Source: JAXHNE01 sp038316995 (GTDB lineage: Bacteria; Patescibacteriota; Saccharimonadia; Saccharimonadales; JAXHNE01). From it: 29,802 nt of DNA. The notes beneath the pieces were generated by a model. It did not search any database. It was given only the letters and a program-made list of their open reading frames with translations, and was not told where the DNA came from. Below, piece after piece: positions 6,297 through 12,397 of this stretch. The stretch covers positions 1 to 29,802 of the forward strand of contig JBBQAZ010000008.1 of assembly GCA_038316995.1 (NCBI GenBank), written 5' to 3'. The position numbers were made by a program, and so were the translations under genes. Numbering within the stretch: position 1 is the first letter of the stretch; the number at the start of each line of letters is the position of its first letter.

Positions 6297-7670
6297 TTAG
6301 TTATATACGCGCATATAACCGCGTTTAACCCAAGTAGTTACCAAGTTGTCGCTACCAGGAACTGACGCCGTAAAGTTAATTACTGCATTATTGCCAAGTT
6401 CAATAGACTGACCGGCTACTGCACCCAAGGCGCCATTATTCGCGACGATGACTCTTGACCACTGTGCAATAAAAACACTATTCTCGGCATTTCCGTTATT
6501 GCTCAGGTCTAGTGTAGGTACGTTTTGACTATTGGCAAGTCCGACACCGGTTAGGTTGCTGCAGTTGGGCGAGCAGCCAGAACTAATATGACTCCAAAAT
6601 GTTCTAACCTCTGCGCCAGTTCCACTGGAATTAGGTAAGATTACGCTGTTATTTGCAGCCAGAAAACCAGTTGCGCCGTCCACCATGATAACCGGACGGG
6701 TTGTTCCAAGTGTATTACTTATATGGATTGTAGAGTTTATTCCAGTCGTAAAGGAACCTGTGATCCATACTTTTCCGTTGATTGTCAGATCGCATTTTCC
6801 GCCCAGCTCAACATCGCCTGTTATTTTGATGTTGGCTGGCCAGGTTACGCTACCATTTGAGGGGCAGCGTACAGTCGAGCTTGACGGAGCGTACTCTGTG
6901 GCACCATTATGCTGACTACGGTCATACTCTGGCAGGCTAATCGGAGGTGCAGTTTGACCCAGTATTAGTCCTGGATTTGACATACCGCTACCATTTGTTT
7001 GGTTGGTTGCGTGAACTTCTGCGTAAATTCTAGCATTTATTCCGAGCGTCATTGGTTGTCCTGTGGTACAGACCTTAGGGAAAGTTGCATCAGCTGGTTG
7101 AGGGCAAGATTTATGGGCTACCCTTACGTTTACCGAATTTGTCTGAGTGCCAATTTGTGAATTATTGTCCATAGTAATCTTGCCGTTAACGACAACATCG
7201 CCACCAGTTATTTTTGCATTACCATTTAAAACGAGGCCCCCAACTCCGCTCACGACAGAGGACACGCCGTTCCCGGTAGTTATGGCTTTGAGATCAAGTT
7301 CATATTTTCTTGTAACTTTTGGTGTCGTAGTGGTACTAGGGGCATAGGTTCGGGCGGTGACAGAAAGAATTTTGTCGTTACTAGTTGCACCGTCTATAAG
7401 TGTACTTTGGTAAGTTGTCTTCATTGCAGCAGTATTTAACAAAGTAATTTCACCGCCCGTACCTGTCCAGCTAGGATCAATGTTAAAGTCATTTATACCT
7501 GCATCCAGACCTGCATCGGCAGTTAACTGTGCATTAACCCTGTATGACTCTCTGGCAGCTAACCTATAACTTGTGACTGCAAACGAACTAGCGATAGTGA
7601 TCATGAGCATAACAAAAAATATAGTGATTAAAAGTACTGGCATAATAAAACCGTTGTTTGCTTTACTCAT
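6297..7670 (-). CDS. PilX-like pilus-associated surface protein
   Basis: 457 aa. A short leader with Gly7-Phe8 precedes a hydrophobic helix (about 8-33), as in PilX-type minor pilins, but the conserved Glu at mature position 5 is missing. The long exterior part from about residue 145 is full of repeating Gly/Asn-turn strands (GGDVVVNGKI, 156-165; ITGDVELGGKCDLTINGKV, 283-301; AGQSIELGNNAVINF, 419-433), typical of a beta-helix or bactofilin-like stack. Six cysteines (189, 201, 269, 293, 366, 370) may form disulfides. It is last in a minus-strand trio, its ATG directly abutting the stop of the preceding gene. The likely role is a pilus tip or minor component exposed outside the cell. Similar strand patterns occur in the C-terminal domains of the large proteins at 17.5-23.4 kb. 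Confidence 0.7.
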   Translation of the reverse strand: MSKANNGFIMPVLLITIFFVMLMITIASSFAVTSYRLAARESYRVNAQLTADAGLDAGINDFNIDPSWTGTGGEITLLNTAAMKTTYQSTLIDGATSNDKILSVTARTYAPSTTTTPKVTRKYELDLKAITTGNGVSSVVSGVGGLVLNGNAKITGGDVVVNGKITMDNNSQIGTQTNSVNVRVAHKSCPQPADATFPKVCTTGQPMTLGINARIYAEVHATNQTNGSGMSNPGLILGQTAPPISLPEYDRSQHNGATEYAPSSSTVRCPSNGSVTWPANIKITGDVELGGKCDLTINGKVWITGSFTTGINSTIHISNTLGTTRPVIMVDGATGFLAANNSVILPNSSGTGAEVRTFWSHISSGCSPNCSNLTGVGLANSQNVPTLDLSNNGNAENSVFIAQWSRVIVANNGALGAVAGQSIELGNNAVINFTASVPGSDNLVTTWVKRGYMRVYN

Positions 7671-8330
7671 TTAATAATTCCTCAATTTTGTTGTTAGAGA
7701 ATTGCTTATAGTTACTGGTTCTCCGAAGGTATTTTTTTGAAGTGTAAGTGTTACGCGAATCGATCTGGCTAGCGAAGGGTTTGTTGTCTGGGCGTTGTTT
7801 ATGTCCAGCATTGTAAATGAAAAGCCAGTGACGTTGCGTGTAAGTTCAGGGTCTTTGGGGCATGCCCCGGTTGCCGTAGCTGCTGGGCAGGTGGTTTTAG
7901 CCGCGTTATTGACCGCTGCGGAATTTTTTATGGTTCTTTTCTTTAGTATTCCATTTTCTAAGTAGTAAATAACTTCGTTGATATATGGATCCCCGGTAGA
8001 GCTATTATAAATTACGTTTTTATCTGCATCGGTAGCGGGTGAGCCGATAATAAGCGTGGAGTCAGCACTACTTGTAGACCATCCTGGCGGCGGCTTACTA
8101 GCATCGGCTAGAATATTCGTTGCATTAATACTTCTTGCCAAACGAGTATCTTCAACGATTGAACGAAGCGTAAAATGTGCGTCAACTGCCATTTCTGCGG
8201 CGACTTGGCTTCTGATTGTATTTCCATAAAAGTTAACAGAAACCGTTATCATGAGTATTGAAATGATTGCAGCAAGGCTAACCGCAATCATTAGCTCTAC
8301 TATCGTCATGCCATCACTAGGCTTAATCAT
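7671..8330 (-). CDS. Type IV prepilin-like protein (PilW-like)
   Basis: 219-aa minor pilin candidate. It has a class III signal peptide: a seven-residue leader ending in Asp-Gly, cleavage before Met8, then the helix MTIVELMIAVSLAAIISILM with Glu at mature position 5. A prepilin peptidase would cleave it, but none is encoded in this window. The globular part has two cysteines (TTCPAATATGACP) and a PilW-like beta pattern. Its ATG overlaps the stop of the preceding prepilin gene by four bases (ATGA), so translation is probably coupled. The next gene begins immediately after its stop. Confidence 0.85.
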   Translation of the reverse strand: MIKPSDGMTIVELMIAVSLAAIISILMITVSVNFYGNTIRSQVAAEMAVDAHFTLRSIVEDTRLARSINATNILADASKPPPGWSTSSADSTLIIGSPATDADKNVIYNSSTGDPYINEVIYYLENGILKKRTIKNSAAVNNAAKTTCPAATATGACPKDPELTRNVTGFSFTMLDINNAQTTNPSLARSIRVTLTLQKNTFGEPVTISNSLTTKLRNY

Positions 8331-8728
8331 TGTCCTACTCCCAGCTCACTGACAATTGTTTGATAGTTCAGAACTCTTGTTTTATTGTAATCTTTATAAG
8401 TGATGCTAATTAGAATAACCTTACTGCCTGCAGAAGGGTTAGTGACAGTGTAATTTGCTGACTTTGGAGATGCTAGTAAACTTGGAAGATCACTTGAAAT
8501 ATCAGTTGTGCCAACCGTCAGTCCATTAAACCCAAGACTACGGAGCTCTTCAGCTTTTGATTCTGCCATTAAGTTTGCTATAGATAAATCCCTAGCGCGG
8601 TTATTTAAAACGATTAGACTACTTACCCCAGAAGCAATTGCCGGTACAACTGCCGCAAATACAGCCAAGGCAACTAAAAGCTCAATAACAGTAAAACCCC
8701 CAGACTTTTTATTTACCATAAGCTTCAT
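8327..8728 (-). CDS. Type IV prepilin-like protein (PilV/PulG type)
   Basis: 133-aa prepilin from ATG 8728. The leader ends in Ser-Gly-Gly, with cleavage before FTVIELLVALAVFAAVVP, whose Glu5 is present. The frame is open 27 codons further upstream, but the promoter on this strand places transcription start at about 8729, so ATG 8728 fits as a leaderless start and gives a normal short leader of ten residues. It is first in a translationally coupled trio with the PilW-like and PilX-like genes. The pilus motors are encoded far away on the other strand, so subunits and machinery are under separate promoters here. Confidence 0.85.
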   Translation of the reverse strand: MKLMVNKKSGGFTVIELLVALAVFAAVVPAIASGVSSLIVLNNRARDLSIANLMAESKAEELRSLGFNGLTVGTTDISSDLPSLLASPKSANYTVTNPSAGSKVILISITYKDYNKTRVLNYQTIVSELGVGQ

Positions 8729-8735
8729 TACAATA

Positions 8736-8764
8736 ATTGTACACTGCTTTATGGGATTGACCAA
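8736..8764 (-). promoter_or_regulatory. Promoter of the pilin-like operon (minus strand, leaderless)
   Basis: Read on the minus strand: TTGGTC (8764-8759), a 17-base spacer and TACAAT (8741-8736). The expected start at about 8729 coincides with ATG 8728. Its -35 overlaps the -35 of the plus-strand rpsF promoter at 8759-8762. Confidence 0.75.
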
Positions 8765-8785
8765 CAGGGGTAAAAATGATAGAAT
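8757..8785 (+). promoter_or_regulatory. Promoter of the rpsF-ssb-rpsR cluster
   Basis: TTGACC (8757-8762), a 17-base spacer and TAGAAT (8780-8785). Start is expected near 8792, giving a leader of about 107 bases before rpsF. The -35 hexamer overlaps that of the divergent pilin-like operon. Confidence 0.75.
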
Positions 8786-8791
8786 CATTGA

Positions 8792-8898
8792 TAGCTGAAA
8801 CTCAGCCACAGCACCAAAGCAATGCTTGGTGCTGGGTAAACTTCAGGCTACGGCCATCTTTAGAGCGCGTAGTCTTAATCCAAAGGAAGGAGTCATAT
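8792..8898 (+). promoter_or_regulatory. Structured 5' leader of rpsF; candidate ribosomal-protein autoregulatory site
   Basis: Three successive stems are visible: GCTGA/TCAGC (8794-8798/8802-8806); a perfect 9-bp CAGCACCAA/TTGGTGCTG (8809-8817/8826-8834) with loop AGCAATGC; and GGCTACG/CGTAGTC (8847-8853/8868-8874, one wobble). CTGAA (8795-8799) can pair with TTCAG (8842-8846) instead, giving an alternative fold. Many bacteria control this operon by binding of the S6-S18 complex to the rpsF leader, and this is a reasonable candidate, though I did not verify the known consensus. The ribosome binding site GGAAGGAG follows at 8885-8892. Confidence 0.45.
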
Positions 8899-9285
8899 AT
8901 GACGAAGTACGAAATTTCCGTACTATATCACCCAGATTTAGAGGTAGATCTGACAAAATCCGAAGAGCGTGTAAAAAAAATATTTACAGACGGCGGCGGA
9001 AAAGTATTAGAAACTGATAACTGGGGAAAACGTAAACTCGCTTATGCGATTAAAAAGCAGGATTATGCTGTATATGTATTCTACACAGTAGAAATACCTG
9101 GTGAAAGCATTGCTAAGGTTGAGTCCACACTTAATATAACCGATGAAGTAATTCGCTACTTGATTACAAAACCAGACGAAAAAGCGATTGCCAAGGCTAC
9201 GAAAATCAAAGACGCGCAGGCAAAGCGAAAAGCAGCAGGCGTTGTCGAGCATGAAGACGACGAAGAGGATTCTGACGACGAGTAG
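8899..9285 (+). CDS. rpsF: 30S ribosomal protein S6
   Basis: Binds the central domain of 16S rRNA as a dimer with S18. The 128-aa product starts MTKYEISVLYHPDL and carries the S6 hallmark WGKRKLAYAIKKQDYAVYV around residues 42-60, followed by the strand-helix pattern ending in VIRYLITKPD. A 30-residue tail ends in a strongly acidic stretch (EHEDDEEDSDDE), longer than in many S6 proteins. The frame is open 41 codons upstream of ATG 8899, but that part lies in the structured leader, and the strong GGAAGGAG six bases ahead of ATG 8899 decides the start. It heads the classic rpsF-ssb-rpsR order. Confidence 0.97.
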   Translation: MTKYEISVLYHPDLEVDLTKSEERVKKIFTDGGGKVLETDNWGKRKLAYAIKKQDYAVYVFYTVEIPGESIAKVESTLNITDEVIRYLITKPDEKAIAKATKIKDAQAKRKAAGVVEHEDDEEDSDDE

Positions 9286-9322
9286 CGCATAGTATAATGA
9301 GGGTATAAGGGAGTTTTGATAT

Positions 9323-9799
9323 ATGGCACGAGGATTTAACAAAGTAGTATTGATGGGAAACCTTACAAGGGATCCCGAACTAAGAAATACACCAAGTGGA
9401 CAATCAGTTTGTGGCTTTAGCCTAGCAGTTAACCGCAGCTGGAAGAACCAGCAAGGTGAAACAGTTGAAGCGGTTGACTACATTGACTGCAATGCTTGGG
9501 GCAAGGCCGGCGAGATAATTGCTCAGTATATGCAAAAGGGCGGAGCAATTTTAGTATCAGGTCGTCTACAGCAGAGGGCGTGGGAGCAAGATGGTAACAA
9601 GCGAAGCAAAGTAGAAGTCGTTGTAGAAGACTTTAACTTTGTTGGCGGTGGTCAACAAAGTGGTGGTGGTTCATATGATGGTGGAAATTCTAGTAGTAAA
9701 AATGAACCAAGCAAGCCAAGTACTAGCAAGAAAAAAGATGATGTCGTCATTGAGGATATTGGCGATGAGCCTATTAACCTTGACGACATCCCATTTTAA
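9323..9799 (+). CDS. ssb: Single-stranded DNA-binding protein
   Basis: Coats single-stranded DNA in replication, repair and recombination. The OB-fold occupies roughly residues 1-105, with typical SSB motifs (NKVVLMGNLTRDPELR, VDYIDCNAWGKAGE, GGAILVSGRLQQRAWEQDG). A Gly/Ser/Lys-rich flexible linker follows, and the protein ends in the conserved acidic tip LDDIPF that recruits partner proteins. 158 aa is a usual length. AAGGGAG upstream of ATG 9323 is the ribosome binding site. A TATAAT at 9292-9297 in the short spacer could be an internal promoter, but no good -35 accompanies it. Confidence 0.97.
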   Translation: MARGFNKVVLMGNLTRDPELRNTPSGQSVCGFSLAVNRSWKNQQGETVEAVDYIDCNAWGKAGEIIAQYMQKGGAILVSGRLQQRAWEQDGNKRSKVEVVVEDFNFVGGGQQSGGGSYDGGNSSSKNEPSKPSTSKKKDDVVIEDIGDEPINLDDIPF

Positions 9800-9815
9800 T
9801 TTAGGTTCTAGTGAT

Positions 9816-9864
9816 TAGGTTGTAGGTTTTAGTGAATTCGCTAAAACCGAGCACCTATAACCTA
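9816..9864 (+). repeat. Nested inverted repeat with tandem CCTATAA copies between ssb and rpsR
   Basis: The inner stem GGTTTTAG/CTAAAACC (9825-9832/9841-9848) is perfect. An overlapping outer pairing joins TAGGTTGTAGG (9816-9826) to CCTATAACCTA (9854-9864) with one wobble. The 3' arm is a tandem repeat (CCTATAA at 9854 and again at 9861), and the 5' side also repeats TAGGTT. The same 5' arm can therefore pair in two registers seven bases apart. Confidence 0.5.
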
Positions 9865-9867
9865 TAA

Positions 9868-9885
9868 CCTTTCTCAACTGAAAGG
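9868..9885 (+). promoter_or_regulatory. Hairpin sequestering the rpsR ribosome binding site
   Basis: CCTTTC (9868-9873) pairs perfectly with GAAAGG (9880-9885) around loop TCAACT. The 3' arm contains the core of the rpsR Shine-Dalgarno sequence AAAGGAGAG (9881-9889). Opening this stem would be needed for independent rpsR translation. Confidence 0.45.
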
Positions 9886-9893
9886 AGAGAATT

Positions 9894-10097
9894 ATGGCGA
9901 AGATATTTAAGAAACACACGGACGTACCGTATTTTGATTACAAGGATGTAAAAACCTTGCAGCGGTACACCAACCAATTTGGACAGATTGAAACACGTAA
10001 GAAGTCTGGTCTTAAGGAAAACGAGCAACGCAAGCTAAGCATTGCGATTAAGCGTGCCCGGCACATTGCACTACTTCCATTCGTAGCAAAAGGATAG
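9894..10097 (+). CDS. rpsR: 30S ribosomal protein S18
   Basis: 67-aa small-subunit protein that pairs with S6. It shows the S18 pattern: FDYKDVKTLQRYTNQFGQI (residues 14-32), then the basic RARHIALLPF helix end (54-63). It lacks the zinc-binding cysteines present in some S18 proteins. A strong AAAGGAGAG precedes ATG 9894, embedded in a hairpin. It is separated from ssb by a repeat-rich 94-base spacer and followed six bases later by an unrecognised gene. Confidence 0.96.
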   Translation: MAKIFKKHTDVPYFDYKDVKTLQRYTNQFGQIETRKKSGLKENEQRKLSIAIKRARHIALLPFVAKG

Positions 10098-10103
10098 CCC
10101 GAC

Positions 10104-10406
10104 ATGAATCGCACACAGTACGATTCACTCAGAAAACATGTGACTAGTCTTGAACATAAACTTAATGACGCAATTGATGATCACGCGCATGCAGATGCTC
10201 GAAATTTTAAGGACGCATTGCGCGCTATTGAAGATGCACTGCAGACGCACAAAAATCCACGTTCAATTGAAGATTTAGTAAAGCGGTTAGGCGAAACATT
10301 TAAACGATATAGCAACTTCGATATAATGAGCCAAAACGAACTTAATTTTTTTGAAGATAACATGAAAAATATACAGAGCGATCTAAGGCAATTTGATAAC
10401 TACTAA
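10104..10406 (+). CDS. Small helical protein of unknown function between rpsR and efp
   Basis: 100 aa, charged and predicted almost entirely helical, perhaps a short coiled-coil bundle; no cysteines, signal peptide or membrane segment. Not recognised. It lies six bases after rpsR and eleven before efp on the same strand, so it is very probably co-transcribed with translation genes. AAAAGGAT overlapping the rpsR end provides a weak ribosome binding site. Its position suggests a cytoplasmic role near the ribosome, which is only inference by neighbourhood. Confidence 0.75.
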   Translation: MNRTQYDSLRKHVTSLEHKLNDAIDDHAHADARNFKDALRAIEDALQTHKNPRSIEDLVKRLGETFKRYSNFDIMSQNELNFFEDNMKNIQSDLRQFDNY

Positions 10407-10417
10407 GAGGTACAATA

Positions 10418-10984
10418 ATGGCATTAAGTCCAACAAATCTTAAAAAAGGTCAGATATTTCAGATTGAAGGCGTACCTTATAAAGTAGTGGAATACGCACA
10501 GAAAGTTATGGGGCGTGGCGGATCAATCGTGAACGTCAAAATAAAAAGTCTGATTGATGGACGAGTGCTGGACAAGACATACAAAGGCAATGATTCAATT
10601 GAGCCTGCAGATGTATCCAGTAAAACTGTTCAGTTTTTATATACGGACGGCACGATGTGTCATTTTATGGACGAGGCAACATACGAACAGTTTGAATTAT
10701 CAAACAGCGATCTTGTGCACGAACTGAATTATATGAAAGAAAGTGATCAAGTTACGGCTCAGTTTTTTGACGGCCGGGTGATAGGAATCGAACTTCCAAA
10801 AAACGTACCACTTAAAGTTATTCATACGGTTGACGTCGTAAAAGGTGATACAACAAGCAGTGTTCTTAAAGAAGCAGAACTGGAAACCGGAGTTACCGTA
10901 AGGGTGCCAGCGTTTATTAAAAATGACGACATAGTGTCGATTGATACCGCAACTGGTTCTTACCGCGAACGCGTCAAGAAGTAA
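10418..10984 (+). CDS. efp: Translation elongation factor P, arginine at the tip
   Basis: Relieves ribosome stalling at polyproline. 188 aa with the usual three beta-barrel domains: KOW-like N-domain (1-63), central OB domain, and C-terminal domain ending in DDIVSIDTATGSYRERVKK. In E. coli the tip that reaches the peptidyl-transferase centre is PGKG with a modified lysine; here the loop reads VMGRGGSIVNV, with Arg33 at the lysine position and the preceding proline missing. An arginine tip is known from EF-Ps rhamnosylated by EarP, but no EarP gene is in view, so modification is open. The secreted proteins downstream are rich in proline pairs and may need this factor. AGAGGT precedes ATG 10418. 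tlyA begins two bases after the stop. Confidence 0.95.
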   Translation: MALSPTNLKKGQIFQIEGVPYKVVEYAQKVMGRGGSIVNVKIKSLIDGRVLDKTYKGNDSIEPADVSSKTVQFLYTDGTMCHFMDEATYEQFELSNSDLVHELNYMKESDQVTAQFFDGRVIGIELPKNVPLKVIHTVDVVKGDTTSSVLKEAELETGVTVRVPAFIKNDDIVSIDTATGSYRERVKK

Positions 10985-10985
10985 A

Positions 10986-11705
10986 ATGAAAATTCGTGCA
11001 GACGAACTGCTAGCCAACCTAGGTCTTGCCCAGAGTCGTTCACAGGCGGCCAATCTCATAAAACTTGGTAAAGTTAGTAGTTACGGAAAGACGATAACCA
11101 AAGCAGGCCAATTAGTAGACGATGACGCAGTAATATTGGTAAGTTCTGAGGAGCGATATGTTTCAAGAGCTGGATTTAAGCTAGCTTCAGTCAGTAAGTT
11201 ACTAAAAATAGACGTAAACAATAAAGTAATGCTAGATGTTGGATCAAGCACTGGCGGATTTACTGATTTTGCGCTGCAGAACGGTGCCAAAAAAGTGCTG
11301 GCCGTAGACGTTGGAACAAAACAACTACATCCAAGTCTACATGGAAATCCAAAAATTGAACTTTACGAACAAACCGATATTCGCAACTTTGATAGTCTTG
11401 AACAAATTGACTTGATAGTGGTAGACGTATCATTTATAAGTTTACGCGAAATACTGCCACATTTAATCAAATTTATGCATAAAAACACTCAGCTTGTTGC
11501 AATGGTAAAACCACAGTTCGAAGCTCAAAAAACAGGGGTGAAACACAAAGGTGTAATTAAAAATGATGCAATGCGCAGAAAAATATTAAAAGAATTTGAA
11601 CTTTGGGTAAAAAATATGTTCATAGTCGTCAATAAGGCTGATTCTGGTGTGCCAGGAAGCAAAGGAAATGTAGAGCGATTCTACCTGCTAAAACAAACTT
11701 ACTAA
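10986..11705 (+). CDS. tlyA: TlyA-family rRNA 2'-O-methyltransferase (S4 + FtsJ domains)
   Basis: 239 aa. An S4 RNA-binding domain (residues 1-60, MKIRADELLANLGLAQSRSQ) is followed by SRAGFKL and a Rossmann methyltransferase with SAM motif LDVGSSTGGFTD (83-94), DVSF (147-150) and VKPQFE (174-179). TlyA proteins 2'-O-methylate ribosomal RNA, and some were first described as haemolysins. The frame continues 15 codons upstream into efp, but ATG 10986, one base after the efp stop, gives the standard N-terminus. It is translationally linked to efp, in keeping with a ribosome-related cluster. Confidence 0.92.
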   Translation: MKIRADELLANLGLAQSRSQAANLIKLGKVSSYGKTITKAGQLVDDDAVILVSSEERYVSRAGFKLASVSKLLKIDVNNKVMLDVGSSTGGFTDFALQNGAKKVLAVDVGTKQLHPSLHGNPKIELYEQTDIRNFDSLEQIDLIVVDVSFISLREILPHLIKFMHKNTQLVAMVKPQFEAQKTGVKHKGVIKNDAMRRKILKEFELWVKNMFIVVNKADSGVPGSKGNVERFYLLKQTY

Positions 11706-11731
11706 TACGATATTTATGATAAACTCAGCCT

Positions 11732-12397
11732 ATGTATTTTAAGAGCAGAGCCGATGCTGGCAAAATTATCGCATCGAAACTAAGTCATCACAAAAAGGAG
11801 AATGTTGCGGTAGTTGCGTTGAGTGAGGGCGCGGTTATTGTTGGTGCGCAAATTGCCATGAAGCTCCATGGAAACTTATCGCTTCTAATGACTGAAAACA
11901 TATTCTTACCCGGTGAGCCAGACGCGATTGGCGCAATTACTGGACAAGACACGTTTACTTATAATAATAAATTTAGCGCCGGTCAACTTGAAGAGTTTAC
12001 CTCCGAATATCATTCGTACATTGAAGAAAAGCGACGTGAAGGGTTTCATCATTTAAATGTATTGCTCGGCAATGAGGGCGAAATTCCTCGCGAACGCTTA
12101 AGATACCACACTGTAATATTAGTTTCTGACGGGTTAGTAAATGGACTTTCGCTGGATATTGCATATGACTATCTGAAGCGAATTGCTATGAAGAAACTGA
12201 TTATCGCAACACCGTTTGCAACCGTGAAAGCAATCGATCGCATGCATATTATAGGAGACGAAATCTGCTGTCTGGATGTAATTGATAACTTTATTTCAAT
12301 AGATCACTATTATGAAGACAATACCGTTCCACGGACTCATGATTTGTTCAGAGTTGTGAAGAATATTTCTCTAGCTTGGTCGAAAGACTCCACTTAA
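11732..12397 (+). CDS. Phosphoribosyltransferase-like protein with degenerate PRPP motif
   Basis: 221 aa. The start YFKSRADAGKIIASKL, the following VAVVALSEGAVIVGAQIA and the later TVILVSDGLVNGLSLDIA (127-144) follow the layout of stand-alone type I phosphoribosyltransferases. In canonical enzymes the last motif reads D-D-G-x-x-T-G; here Ser132 replaces the first Asp and Asn137 the Thr, so PRPP binding may be altered or lost. The substrate cannot be told. A TATGAT at 11715-11720 puts transcription start about five bases before ATG 11732, with no ribosome binding site, so this may be another near-leaderless gene, though no good -35 is seen. Its stop overlaps the stop of convergent ychF. Confidence 0.7.
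   Translation: MYFKSRADAGKIIASKLSHHKKENVAVVALSEGAVIVGAQIAMKLHGNLSLLMTENIFLPGEPDAIGAITGQDTFTYNNKFSAGQLEEFTSEYHSYIEEKRREGFHHLNVLLGNEGEIPRERLRYHTVILVSDGLVNGLSLDIAYDYLKRIAMKKLIIATPFATVKAIDRMHIIGDEICCLDVIDNFISIDHYYEDNTVPRTHDLFRVVKNISLAWSKDST

Noticed and set aside
8729..8809. N-terminal extension of the first prepilin by 27 codons
   Set aside because: It would run through the promoter of the operon and give an unusually long leader; ATG 8728 gives a normal class III leader at the predicted transcript start.
8776..8898. N-terminal extension of S6 by 41 codons
   Set aside because: The segment is the structured leader after the promoter, part of it lies upstream of the predicted transcript start, and strong GGAAGGAG fixes the start at 8899.
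9292..9297. TATAAT ahead of ssb as a separate promoter
   Set aside because: No acceptable -35 at 16-18 bases; ssb is well explained by transcription from the rpsF promoter.
9800..9893. CRISPR-like array from the repeated TAGGTT/CCTATAA words
   Set aside because: Repeats are 6-9 bases, irregular and without spacers of constant length; no cas genes are present.
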